Below are positions 10,459 to 22,808 of a stretch of 64,000 bases of DNA, piece by piece. The position numbers and the translations under genes were made by a program. The stretch is from Gamsiella multidivaricata (Eukaryota > Mortierellomycota > Mortierellomycetes > Mortierellales > Mortierellaceae), in NCBI RefSeq assembly GCF_025024155.1, contig NW_026251756.1, forward strand, positions 1 through 64,000, written 5' to 3'. A model generated the notes under the pieces. The model was not told the origin of the DNA, did no database searches, and worked only from the letters and a program-made list of their open reading frames with translations. Position 1 is the first letter of the stretch; each line of letters opens with the position of its first letter.

Positions 10459-12684
10459 TTAAAAAGACAATCCGCACAACTTCTTGTCCCAGGTTTGAGG
10501 GTCGGCACGCTTGTAGAGACTGTGCAGTCCAGAAGGGTCCTCGACATCGTCCGCTTCATCGTGGCGCTTCTTGTGGCCGTTGATCTTGCTGGGAGTGCAG
10601 GCATCCGAACTCTTGCCCGCACGTAAGTTGCAGATCAGTTCCGTCTGGCAGGTGCTGCCAGCAGCACAATCGCCCTGAAGATTTGCAGACTTGCCGCGGT
10701 AGGTCCAGTACTGCTGGAAGGCCGCATCGTTCTTCTCAAAGACCATTGTCACATTATGCCACCACGACGCGCTCAGAGGAGCATTGTCGGCGATGGGAAC
10801 ATATGCACCATAGGCCTTGCGAGCAGAGTATTCCAGGTGCCAGTTGGGAGATGAACCAGACGCATCCCAGGAGGCGGCCTGATCAAGGTTAGCAATGTAG
10901 GTTTGGGAGTCGAATACGTTCCAGCTTTTGGTGTCGACCTTGTAGACACGGAAGCCAGGATTGAGGCCAGTAAAAGGCGTGACGGAAGGTCCGATCCAAG
11001 CGGTCGAGATAGCGTTTTGAGTGTTCTTGGAGCCAGGTCCGTAAAAGAGGGCAAATTCATCACGATGAGTATGGCCATAGAACTGTTCAGCAATGACATG
11101 GGGAGAGTAGCGCTGGATGACCTGATAGTAGAGAGCGGACCAGTTCTGCAAGCAATCGGCCATGGAAGGGCCGACGTGGCTGATAATCCAAACACGCTCA
11201 CCGGCATCCTCAGCAGCCTGGAGCTGACTGATCAACCATTGGATCTCACCGTGGGGGTCATAGTCGTGTGTGTCGGCGTAAAGGTAGAAATTCGTACTGT
11301 AACAAAAGTTGGTATTGAGAGAGATGATGCGGAAGCCAGGAGTAGGACTGACAGTGTAGGCACCATAATTCTTGACAGAGTTCACGGCATCAGCAGGCAG
11401 CCAACGAGACCAGTCGTCGGCAAGGCTTGCGTACAGCCACGAATTATCTCCTCCGGAGGAAGGGGTTGGGAACAAGCTAATATGTGGTCAATAGTTAAAG
11501 TTTAAGAGGTTCATGAGATCTCTTATCTAAGCTGCATATTCCCCCGAATTGCTATTTCAGGGAAATTAGAAAGAGCACACGACCGTGCGCTTCCTACACT
11601 TTCCCGCGCTAAATTCTCTTCTTTTAGGTTTACCTGGCCGGTCCTGATTCGTGATTTCCGACGGTGGGATAGATCTTGGCGGGCAGAGAGGCCATGACAC
11701 TGTAAGCGTGCGCCTCGATTGGGTCGACCGTCTCTTTGGTTTCGTGCCAGATATCATGTGGGGGTACATCGCCCGTCATAATCGCGAAGCTGACATTGGC
11801 AACCGTTGGGACATGCTTCAACAGATCCTGGGTCAGCTTGACGGGGGTGTCGCAGTTGTAATCACCCCAAGAGGCAGCAGCGCGAGTGAATGTGGTAGGC
11901 GAATCCGTGTACTTGCGACAGCAAGTGGGCCTGTTGCATACAGCATCCGATCCAGGTGTGTAGAGTTCGTCAACGTGCCAGCTGTAATGCAGGGGTGTTT
12001 GATGCAATTGTAGAAATAATTAAATATAATTTCCCGAAACCTAATGCAATTCTCTTTTTTTTTTTTTTGGGGGGGGGGGGATGAAGGAGTTGCCTTACTC
12101 GGACAGATGGAGGACATCAACTTGGTTGCCGCTGTGAGCGGGTGGAGCAGCATTGACAGGCTTTGGCTTAGGGAAGGTGAGGGTGCCAGATGTAATAGCG
12201 GGAGCCGGACAAATGCCACCGACAGCATGACATATAATCTTACCATCGCCACCGGAGATGTCCGCCTTCATGATGATGTCAATAACGACAGGACCGTAAA
12301 GATCGACAATTCCATTGCACTACATAAGGATTAGAGGAATTCTTTCTTAGACATATGGTTACTTTGGACAAAAGCATTACCAGCAAGCGTGAGTGATGAA
12401 CGAGATCGACAACTTACAACATCCGCTGGGAACTTGGCGAGCGAGGGGCAAAGCTCTTTTGCCACGCTGGAAACCCAGCCCTTATTGATCTTCGCAACAT
12501 CCTTCACCCCGTTGACGGCTGCAACGCATGCACCGCATTCGAGGGTCTGAACGGCCTTGGTAAATAGGGGACGCAACTTATCGAGGACCCAGCCGCGCTT
12601 TTCAAGATGGGTAGGGGTTGGTGCCGCAATGACCATGCTTGCGGCGACCAAGGAAAGAGTGAGTGAGTTGACGTTAAGTCTCAT
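10459..12684 (-). CDS. Secreted saposin-B/acid sphingomyelinase-like phosphodiesterase, copy 2
   Basis: Four exons: 12684-12418, 12319-12099, 11981-11634, 11476-10459; 617 aa. The ATG at 12684 was chosen over an upstream in-frame extension because it starts a good signal peptide (MRLNVNSLTLSLVAASMVIA) aligned with the paralogues. The order is signal peptide, Lys-Arg site, saposin-B (CGACVAAV, CNGIVDLYG, CHAVGGICP), linker, metallophosphoesterase. All metal ligands are present (LSDWHVD, MTGDVPPHD, VGNHES, IISHVGP, YGHTHRDEF). Exon 2 (221 nt) and exon 3 (348 nt) have exactly the same length as in copy 1. Intron 2 contains a T run followed by about 12 G (12053-12080). TATAAATA lies about 150 bp upstream of the ATG (12829-12836). 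Confidence 0.9.
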
Positions 12685-13725
12685 TATAAGCAGATGGAAA
12701 AAAAGAAAAAGTGCGGGAAGGGGAGTGGAGGGTGAGGCAAGGGAAACGTGAGATGGACCGGTGAGTCGGTAAGGAAGGGGTGTAGCAGTAGCAGACAAAG
12801 ATCCTACGGCAGATGCACAAAGCACTTGTATTTATACACGTTACGCAAGGAACCTGTTGTACATGGAGATGCAGGTACCATTCCTTAGATATATTGAGAC
12901 GAGGAGGCTGCATGATCGATCGATGTATGCCTTGGCCGTATGCGCTGTAGATAGTTTGAAGAGCACATACAGTTTGATGCTACTCCACATATCTCGATTC
13001 GTTGTTTGGAATTAGTTCCGTCTATGCATGTATGTTGACCAGAGACATGTGTGGAAATGCTGACCTCATGTGAATAATGGTGACAATCGTCGGTATAGAC
13101 AGATGGCTCTCAGAACCAGGACCTCCGACGACTGAAATTTCTTCACTTTGCTTGAGTAAGTCTGCCCCCACAACTCCCCATACGTTATATTTTTAATTAT
13201 TTTTTTAGCCTTACTTGGTAAATGAGTGTGTGGTCTGAGAGGTCGGAGGTGCTACTTGGAACCATCTGCTGTATGGTCCAGCGTGACATAGCTCGGATTT
13301 GTTTTTTCGACCGGACGAGAGCCCTTGCCGTGATCCATCTGAGGACACGCAATGGACGCCTGCGCTAACACCCCCAAGAAAACTAAGGAGGGCATTTATG
13401 CAAAAGAGAGCACCGAGTAATAGTAGTCTTGACTGGTACTGAACCGGTTGTCGTGAACGATCGATTTCCTCCTCCCCCTTCAGCATGCGAATCTGAGCAA
13501 CTCCTGAAAATCCATGGTTGTTTCTCGGTAGATTAAATCTAGCATGTGTTTATGTACGTAACGTCAAGACGCCTTGGGTGCCTGGCTGACGAAATGTTCT
13601 GGTGTAACGCTCGACGCGCCTTTTTATTTGTTTTTTTCCTCAAATGTTGACAGCACTTTCTTGGGGGATATATCATGGAAATATTTACTCCATCAATAAA
13701 TAACTATTGGTATCATACTTTTTTT
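12685..13725. other. Intergenic region between phosphodiesterase copies 2 and 3
   Basis: Holds the promoter of copy 2 and the 3' region of copy 3. Small open frames here show no recognisable domain or coding signal. Confidence 0.5.
12829..12836 (-). promoter_or_regulatory. TATA box of phosphodiesterase copy 2
   Basis: TATAAATA on the minus strand, about 145 bp before the chosen ATG. A related ATAAATAG lies at about 16063-16071, a comparable distance before copy 3. Confidence 0.45.
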
Positions 13726-15931
13726 TCACAGCTCGGGAGTTAATCCGCAGAGCTTCTTGTTCCAGGGCTTAGGATCAGCACGCTTGTAAAGGCTGTGAAG
13801 ACCAGTGGCGTCAGAAGCCTCGGCCTCATCACTACGCTTGAGCGAGAAATGGACGCCGCTGCAGGCGTCCGAGCTCCTGCCTGCACGTAAGTTGCAGATG
13901 ATCTCCTTGGGGCAAGGGCCTCCAGCTGCGCAAGCAGCCTGGCGACCCGCAGACTTGCCGCGGTAGGTCCAGTACTGCTGGAAAGCAGCGTCATTGCTCT
14001 CGAAAGCAGCGGTGACGTTGTGCCACCACGACGCGCTCAGAGGAGCATTGTCGGCGATGGGAGCATACGCACCATAGGCCTTACGAGCAGAGTATTCCAG
14101 GTGCCAGTTGGGAGACGAACCAGACGCATCCCAGGAGGCGGCCTGGTTGAGGTCAGCAATATAGGTCTGGGCATCGAACACGTTCCAGCTCTTGGTGTCG
14201 ACCTTGTAGACACGGAAGCCAGGATTGAGGTCAGTGTAAGGCGTGACGGAAGGTCCAATCCAGCCAGTAGCGATGGCGTTCTGAGTGTTCTTAGCGCCAG
14301 GTCCATAGTAGAGCGCGAACTCATCATAGTGAGTGTGTCCGAAGAACTGTTCAGCAATGACATGGGGAGAGTAGCGCTGGACGGCCTGGTAGTAGAGAGC
14401 GGACCAGTTCTGCAAGCAATCAGTCTGCGAGGGACCGACGTGGCTGATAATCCAAACACGCTCACCGGCATCCTCAGCAGCCTGGAGCTGAGTGACCAGC
14501 CACTTGAGTTCGCCATTGGGATCGTAATCATCGGTGTGTCCGTAAAGGTAGAAGTTCATGGTGTAGCAGAAGTTGGTGTTGAGGGAGATGATGCGGAAGC
14601 CAGGAGTAGGGCTGACAGTGTAAGCACCATAGTTCTTGACAGAGTTCACGGCATCAGCAGGCAGCCAACGAGACCAGTCGTCGGCAAGGCTCGCGTACAA
14701 CCAAGAGATGTCACCACCAGAAGCTTTGGTTGGGAACAGGCTACAGAAAAAAAAAGAAAAAAAAAGAAAAAAAAGCACGTTGGAAATGGTTAGTAGAGAT
14801 GGTCATAAAGCACCATAGTCGTCTATGGATTACGGCCTTGCTTGACTTACTTGGTAGGACCAGTCTCATGGTTACCAACAGTGGGGTAGACCTTGCTGGA
14901 CAAGCCAGCCTTCATTGTGCTGTATGCGACCTCCTCTACGATGACAACCGACTCCTTGTTCTGCTTCCAGACGTCATGTGGAGGGACGTCTCCTGTGAGG
15001 ATCGTGAAACTGACATTGGCGACCTTGGGGACATATTTAAGCAGATCCTGTCCCAATTTAACGGGAGAATCGCACTTGTAGTCTCCCCAGGTGGATGCGG
15101 CACGCTTGGGTGTTGCGGGAGAATCGGCATACTTGCGGCAGCATAGAGGTCTGTTGCAGTCGCCCTCTGCGCCAGGGACATACTCGTTATCGACGTGCCA
15201 GCTGTGAAAGATGCGAGGGAAAAAAAAAAAAAAAAAAAAAAAAAACGCCGTTGAGCGGTCAATATGCAATAATTAGTCGCTAAGTATCGTAAACGCAATT
15301 CATATTCTTAAGATGGAGAGAAGAACATACTCGGACAGGTGCAGGACATCCACAAGGTTGCCGCTGTGGGTGGGTGAGGCAACATTGGCTGGCTTGGGCT
15401 TGGGGAAAGTGAGGGTTCCAGACGAGACGCCTTGGGCGGGGCAAGCGCCCAAGACTTGATGGCAGAGGTGCTTTCCATCTCCAGAGAGCAGACTTGCTTG
15501 CATCAGAGCATTGACGAGCACGGGACCTTGGGTATAAACCAAACCAGTGCACTGTCATTTCAATGCAAGGAACAGGCGAAAGAGAAAAAAAAAAAAAAAG
15601 GTGTGAGAAAAGATAATAGTGTATGTGGTCGACACTATGCCTGGTCTGACTTATGTTCACTTACGACGTCCTTGGGCATGATCTTGAATTCTGAGCAGAG
15701 ACCAGCAGCAGCGTCCAGGACCCAGCTCTTGTTCAAATAGGCAACGTCCTTGGCACCAACAAGGGCTGCAACACACGCACCGCACTCAAGGCTTTTGATG
15801 GCCTTGGTGAATAACTCCTTCAGATTGTCCAAAACAACTCCTCTCTTTTCGAGTTGAACAGGAGTAGGGGCCGCGTAGACAGAAGATGCGACCGCCAACG
15901 AGAGGATGACGGTTGGAATATTAATACGCAT
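13726..15931 (-). CDS. Secreted saposin-B/acid sphingomyelinase-like phosphodiesterase, copy 3
   Basis: Four exons: 15931-15665, 15551-15331, 15201-14851, 14740-13726; 617 aa. Signal peptide (MRINIPTVILSLAVASSVYA), Lys-Arg site, saposin-B domain (CGACVAAL, CTGLVYTQG, CHQVLGACP), Pro-rich linker, metallophosphoesterase with LSDWHVD, LTGDVPPHD, VGNHET, IISHVGP and FGHTHYDEF. Intron positions and phases match the other two copies, and exon 3 is one codon longer. Copies 1 and 3 share more residues in the catalytic exon (for example FGHTHYDEFALYYGPGAK) than either does with copy 2. Introns 2 and 3 contain long A-rich tracts (15218-15245; 14743-14774). The cluster suggests dosage increase or diversification of an extracellular lipid-degrading or phosphate-scavenging activity; that role is inferred. 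Confidence 0.9.
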
Positions 15932-18659
15932 GGTAGGGATGCTATTACGTAGGGGGTTTTAGCGTGATGGGATGCAGGGTAGTGTCGCTGGAAGCGAGGA
16001 GAGGGGAGTCTTGGATATGGAAGGTCAGTGACAAGGAGATCAAATGGTAGAATGGCGACCATCTATTTATGCGAAAATGATGAGAAAGATATGTGCAGAA
16101 CCTGCCCATGTGCATGGCTGGCCCCATGTATTACTCGCTCATGCATGGCATCATTGGAAATACATGTAGGGATAGCCATGAGAACACATGTGGAATGCAG
16201 TATGTAGTCAATCAACATGCTGTTACCGAGGAATGTGTGGAGAGAATAAACAAGCAATGTTTGCCTGGATCGAGTAAAAACTTTAATCCCACAAATACCT
16301 GTCTCTGACGCTGGGTTGGTTGCAGTGGGAAGGGCATGCAGCCAACCGCTGTGGATGCAGGTATGGATGCTACAGCATATTGGATGCCAATATAGTCTAA
16401 CTGGCCTTATACTCCGTGGGCTGAATGGATATTTTGGATATTTCTTTTTTTTTTTGTTCAGCGGCGTGTATCTGTACTTGAGAGCACTTCACGAAGGATG
16501 ATAAGTGGCAAAAGTGAGGAATGTACACTTACGCTGAGGAGCCTGAGTCATTCCGCCCTGTAGGTTTACAACGTGGCCCCCCTTGAGTATTTTTCACGGC
16601 GCCTGAGTCAAGATCATCGCGTTCATCCAAGAATCCCATTCCCCAGCACTCGACAACAGTCTGTGCTGCACAAACATCTGCGATCGCTGCCTCCTTTCAC
16701 CTCGGCATTACTGTTGGTAATACTGCATTTTTGGCGCCAAAAAGTACACATAGTCGTGATGATCAGGATTTTCTCAGAGACAAAGAAAACAGGACGGCAT
16801 GATTGAGAGCCGTGACAAAGAGGCCCTTCCACGCCCTAGCAAACAAAACAGCTATTTGTCCCACCGCGCTTTTTTTTTTGTTTTTTGTTTTTTTCACAGG
16901 AAGGTCCTGTTTGTTAGCATTAACTTATTCTTCGGGAAGAAATTACCGGAGACTTGTCATCCGAATTAATAGCTTCGATGTGGACCAAGTGTGGGACGTA
17001 CTTGACAGCTCTTTCAGACTAATAGTTTATAGTACTTTTGCTGCCATACTAGACCTTTGTCGCCCCATCTCTGTTTTTGCCTCACGCTCCAGCTCTTGCT
17101 GCCCCTCTCTTGGCGACCACGAATAATTTATCTGCAAGAGGATACCTCTGCGGTCTTGGATCCCAGAATGATTGAAGATAACTCCATGTGGGTCCAAATA
17201 GATCATAAGACCAGATGCATATGTCGCCTCTGCTGTTGCTCTCGGGCTCCCAGGCTTCAAAAGGGCCAAACCAGGTCGGTCTTGCGGTGTGCATGTCAAA
17301 GACCAGAAGCACCCAATCTGGATTAAGAGCTCTATGTATACGTTCATCATCATGCATGGAAACACAACATAGAAAAGAACGCGCTAGTTGCAAGCCGCCT
17401 GGACAGATGCGTGGTGGGGGTTAAAAGTCTGGATAGGGATCTAGATCTTCGCGCGGGGGCGTTAGAGTCTTGGTTAGACTATGTAACTATGGATTTCGCG
17501 TTCCCAGGCGGCGTTCCCATGATCGTACCACTGAAGACGTACGCACATTTTGAATGCCCGTCCATCGCTCAGTGGCCGTCGTTGCGAGTAGTAAGCAGGA
17601 AGTTTGTAGACACCAACACGTCTGGATCTTTCACTGAGTTTACAGTGCGGGATGGATTATCCGGATAGAGAGGCTATAGTAAACACAAAAGGAGACGAAT
17701 TAATGGCGCGCTTGTAGGCTGCATATGTCACATCCGTCTCGGATCGCGCCCGATCCATCAATGAAGTTATGCACGTCGTGGTCGTAACTTTGCTCTTTGT
17801 TTGGGTGAGGCAGCAACTGCTGATGTTGTGGTGCCACCAGAGTGTGGATTGGACAGACATCTGGCCAATTACGCCCTTGCGTGCCCAGACAGCTGCTCGG
17901 GTTCGTGAATTGAGTGCGCATTAACGCTGTTTCCAGAGCCTTTGTTTTGTTGTGCAGAGCCCTCCCCGTCCTTTCGCGTCTAACTCGTGCATTTATGTCA
18001 GCACTTAGGTCTTCCTGCCCAAGTCAACATGTCTAAACTACAGGGGGATTGAAGAAAAATGTGGGAAAGCCTTACAGTGCTACAAAGGAACAATCGATTG
18101 GAATGAGAGCAAAGGTGTTATCGCTGTTCATGCAAACATTTGGACGAACTTTGGTCCACAACGCTCCGGCCATACTTCACTACAGAAGACCGTAGTCAAA
18201 GGCAACACCATGAAATGAAGCCGGGACCATGCTTCTGAGAAGTAACTTGCACGTGGCAGGGCTGTATATACCATGTCTCAAGCTGCATCTCTTATTAAGT
18301 CCGACATTAACGCGACCAGGTCGTTTGCGCTGGAATCCAGAGGCAGGGTCCAATCGTTTCTGCATGATGGCTCGATCCTTGACGTGATATGATCGTCGCA
18401 CACAAGGCATCGCTCCGGTGCCCCCAGAGTGTCCTGAGCTGCCCACCCCGAGGCTCTTGTGGATCGCATCAGCACCATGGCAGTCCCTTTTTGCGGTTTC
18501 AAGAGATGACTTTTTGTTAACAATTTTAAAGTACGTCGCCTTGCATCTTACACGCGTGCGTATTTAGCACATATTACTGGCCAACCAAAACGCGTAAATC
18601 GATCACGTAAACGCTACTACTGGCTAGTATGGCTCTTGGTTTATTACAGGAAGATCGTT
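15932..18659. other. 2.7-kb gene-poor region
   Basis: The left end is the promoter of phosphodiesterase copy 3, and the right end abuts the DNA ligase stop. Several open frames of 70-110 codons exist on both strands (for example 17082-17393 minus, 17411-17668 plus), but none shows a known domain, paralogue or splice-consistent extension. Nothing further can be supported. Confidence 0.5.
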
Positions 18660-21600
18660 CTAATAATCAAAGTCCATATCAACACCCAGGCTCGTGTCAT
18701 TCTTGACTGTGTTCAGCTTCTGGTCATTATACATCTCCGCAATCTGCTCACTCGAGGTCGCATTCTCCGGCGACTTATCGTCGCGAACACGGACGAACCT
18801 TGGAAACCGAAGCGAGATACCCTTGGTCGAGTCCACAATGCCAACCGCTGCCTTGTACACAGGACTGACAGAAAGATCCGCACACTTGATCTCCCATACC
18901 CGGACTGGCGCGAACCACACATCGGGTTTGTTTCCTTCGCCCAAAGCATAGTACGATTTCGGCTCCGGAATAACATGTTCCTTCAGTTCCTTGTAGTGAA
19001 TCTCCAAATCCTGCTCACTAAATCCAGTTCCGATCTTGCAGATTGACTGATACTCCTCGCGATCGGGGTCATAACAGGCCAAAAGGTATCCTCCATATAC
19101 TCCAGTCCGCTTTCCGCGTCCCGCATATGCACCAATGACAACTAGGTCGATCGAGTCGCCAACGCCAGACAGGTAATCCTTCTTAACTTTGAGCCAGTTC
19201 CTTGATCGCTTGGAGGGTTCGTAGGTTGCTTCTGCACCATTCAGTGTCTTTACCATCAGACCCTCGCAGTTGTCCACCACGCTCTGGTCCAAGAACGTCT
19301 GAATGTCTTCAATTTGGGTTGAGTTCATGCTCTTAGCGAACGCAAACTCTCCATTGACCTCGTTAAAATGGTCCACCAATGCCTCACGACGCTTCGTAAG
19401 AGGCTCCCTCAGTAGCGACTCGCCGTTGAGATACAGAAGATCAAACGCAAAGATGCAAACCTGGACCTTGATGTCCTCCTCCTTGACGTCCTTACGTTTT
19501 CTGGTGCTTAGTACTTGGAAGGGGAGGATGCATTTTTGTTCTCGATCCCATGCTACAGCCTCGCAATCCAGCACGAAGGACTTTGTATCGGGTTTGGCAA
19601 ACTACCGGTAGACACCAAAGGATTAGTATTAAAAAAGACAGTGATATTAAATGGGAACAAAGTGACACGCATGGTGTATAATACACACCTTTCCTAGTCG
19701 CTCCATGACATCCGGATACTTGGCAGACATATTCTCTGAATTTCTGCTGTAAATCCTCATGCTTTCATCTTCCAACTTGTGGATCTGAGCACGCTCGCCG
19801 TCGTATTTGTACTCGCAAGTGAACGCAATGTTTTCAAATCGATCTAGGATATCTGACAGGGCTTTTGTTGGATGCGCCAGCATGGGCTTCAAAGGAATAC
19901 CTATCAGAATAACAAGTGTGCAGTGAGGAAACACGATCAATACGTCAACTGTCGATGAATAGCTAAATACAGTGGCACTATCAGTACCTGGCGTCAGTTT
20001 GCAGGTCTCCTTCAGTCCGTCAATATCAGCCTTGAGAAGCGCTGGAACGATGAGGTCGTAGCAAGGCAGCTCGCTATTTTCGTTCGATAACGAGATGTCA
20101 GAAACAATATATCAAGAGAAAGAGCCCCAAGGAAAAAAAGAAGTACTTTGGACATTGTGATGTTACCTGTATACCGATTTAACGACCGATGCCGCATTCT
20201 CAAGTTCCACTTGCAGCTTCTCCTTTGACATCTTCTTGATATCTACAGTGTAGTTGAGGAAAATGCAGTCAATTACGACATTCGTATCAAAATAAATTGA
20301 AAGATGGGCCTCGATATGAACCTTGGACTTACCAGGTCGAGACAGAACAATGGCTTGTGCAAGGGCAACGACGACGGTTCGCTCAGCGAGACCGATTCTC
20401 AGCTTTCCTTCGAGCGACCGCATCAAATATTTGGCCTCCTTGTTTCGACATGACACCAAGAGTAGTTTGATCTTGTCGACCTTTTGTTTTTGAGACTACA
20501 TGAGTGTACAAAAGGGGTTAGGTGGTATTCTTCTAATTCGATATGCCATGTTGTCATATTATCAAGACGTTCTGGGAGCATACCGAGTTTCCTGACAACG
20601 AAGCAATGTCCTTGAGTGTCTTAAAGACGTGAGGGATGGTCAAGGCCTTGGGTTTGAACATGGTGGGTTGGTTACTTCTGCTGCTCTAGACGTCGACAAA
20701 CAGTACCTGGTGAGTCGTAGATTTTTCATGGCCAAAATAATGACATTGTATGGCGATTTACGAAAAACAACAAGAAACAAACTTCCTTACCATTGCAATG
20801 ATGCCCAGATCACCAATCTCAGCATAGTCCGCCTTGATCTTTTTCATTTCTCGCCCTGTCGACTCCGCGATAGCCTTCATAAGTAACGACTCTCCAATGC
20901 CTAGTTCCAGTCCTTCGTACTCCGGGCAAAGCTGTTGGAAATGCAGATGGTGTGAGTCGTCACAAAGAGCAAAATATGTCCATCAATCTATAGCCGACAA
21001 GTGGTCCTGCTCACCTTGTTGATTGAAAGATAGATGACTGTAAGCAGACTCTCTGGACTCAGCTTGATAACTGAGATTAGGAACTTGACAAGATAGTCCA
21101 AAATTTGAAGGCGCTTTGTTGTGCTCTCGATCTGCTCGAATGTTTGACACAGGGCCGCATATGGGACTCTAAATAGCACAGGAAGTGGTGGTATATAGAC
21201 CTGCGTCAAAGAAAAGTTCATATGTCCAGTGTTCAAGAGAGTCAAACCCTAATAACAACCACTTACGGCTCACCCTTTTTCCATGATGCTGACTCTATGG
21301 CTGCTGATGACTTTGAGAACATGTCGGCCCTATCGAAACACAGCAGCGACGTATAAGTAAAAATCGGCTCAGAGAATCCAGACAATCGACCTTGTCTACT
21401 CTGCGATATCTTACCATTTGGCTGCAGCCTGCTTAATCTCAACAGCCTCCTTCTCCTGTTCAACCTCTTCCGCAAGTTCTTTTTCAATTTCGACATCGTC
21501 ATCGATTGGTTCGACCTCCTTGTCATCCATGCCCTTTGAATCCTTCGACTCGCTCTTCTTTGCCGCTGTCTCATCCTTTGCTACAACAGGCTGCGCCATT

Positions 21601-22184
21601 GGTTTCCGAGGCGAGACGGGGTCGAGTCTCAACCTTTTCGTAGTGGTGGCCAAATCCTCATTCTTTGACTCCTTTGCTGATGATAACTCCCTTCTGACCT
21701 CCTTCACCTCCACAGTCATATCGGTTATGTCTTCCTCTTCTTCTTCAGAATCGATCACCCGACGTGTCCGTTTCTTGACCTTGAAACCCTCTAGAGAAGA
21801 CGCATGCCCAAGCACCGTTAGTCCTTTGCCAGAATTAGATTTGCCACCAATTTTTTCTTTTTTGGGCCGCATAATTCAAAAACGGTACCTGATTCGACAT
21901 CCGTCTCCATGGAAGCAGCCTTTGTCACATCGATAGCAGTCTCTGCTGTTGTTTTGGCGATGAAATGCGAGTCCATCTCTTGTTCAGCCGCGCTCTTGCC
22001 ATCCCGACTTCCTTCCTGTTCCGATGTACTAGTTGACGCCACCAAAGGCGTCTTTGGACCGAAAGACCTAGCGTATTATAAATAAGAATCAGAGCGCCTG
22101 TTTAGTTCCAGTAAGAATTCTTATTCCATGGTCTCACGCAATCTGTGAAAGTCAGGCTTACAATCGACTCTGACGCAGCGACAT
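18660..22184 (-). CDS. LIG1/CDC9: ATP-dependent DNA ligase I (replicative)
   Basis: Twelve exons: 22184-22162, 22067-21889, 21790-21415, 21329-21267, 21168-21015, 20931-20791, 20685-20584, 20495-20333, 20242-20167, 20073-19988, 19900-19689, 19601-18660; 838 aa, in the family range. Joins Okazaki fragments and seals excision-repair nicks in the nucleus. Order: short N-terminus [13 protein letters not shown] resembling a divergent PCNA-binding box, acidic/basic disordered region to about residue 190, DNA-binding domain ([52 protein letters not shown]), adenylation domain with catalytic Lys486 in CEYKYDGER, and OB-fold ([32 protein letters not shown]). All junctions keep phase and align with the family. 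It is divergent from the DUF155 gene across about 0.6 kb. An ACGCGT box sits 44 bp before the ATG. Confidence 0.95.
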
Positions 22185-22227
22185 GATCAATAGTGAATGG
22201 AAAGGTGGAGTGGAGTTGTGGGGCAAG

Positions 22228-22233
22228 ACGCGT
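22228..22233. promoter_or_regulatory. ACGCGT (MluI cell-cycle-box-like) site upstream of DNA ligase I
   Basis: A palindromic ACGCGT sits 44 bp upstream of the DNA ligase ATG, in the divergent promoter. In yeasts this hexamer is bound by MBF and drives G1/S expression of replication genes, including DNA ligase I. A single hexamer can occur by chance, so it is a hypothesis. Confidence 0.35.
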
Positions 22234-22808
22234 TTGGGTGCACATGAGTTCCAAATAAACAAGCGTTCATATTTTTGGATCGCCACCCTTAACCAACCGG
22301 GCGTAGTGTTGGCAAAATTGAGCTTTGCCCCTATCACCCACCTGAATGATACCCCGTTCTCCACTTCTCGTTTTGTTATAGGGAAGAATGGCTCGACAGC
22401 TATGTGTAGCAGATAATCGCGAGGAATGAGCTGTGGTCTCATCAGGACTTACACGGTTGCGCACGTTGCAATCCACATATGCAGCCAGCACTTGGCCAGA
22501 AGAGATGTCAGCCTTGAACCCTGAGTAATAGCAAGCAGTTGGATGTCAATGCTGAATGGTACTCTTTCGGCGCTACGAGCGTCTATCAGTCGTAGATTGC
22601 GCCAGTCAGGAACAATATATAAACTCGTTGTGCAGTCTGCCTTTGCGAAGGTTGCACGGACGGACCAGAGTCTAGTACAATTGGCACAGGCATGATGTCA
22701 GCGCTCAAATTGTATTTTTTTTTTTTTTCCTTCCTGATCCTTTTGGCATAGCCCCACCTTTCTTCGTTTGCATCGTTCTGCATTTCCACTACACTCTTGT
22801 TGACCATC

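Noticed and set aside
14020..14793. Plus-strand open frame of 257 codons across phosphodiesterase copy 3; similar shadows at 6492-6941 and 10903-11505
   Set aside because: They are antisense to the catalytic exon. The same shadow appears in every paralogue, as expected from conserved coding on the other strand, and none has its own domain.
17082..17393. Minus-strand open frame rich in Trp and Pro
   Set aside because: About 100 codons with no recognised domain, no splice-consistent neighbour and no paralogue in the window. It cannot be separated from chance.
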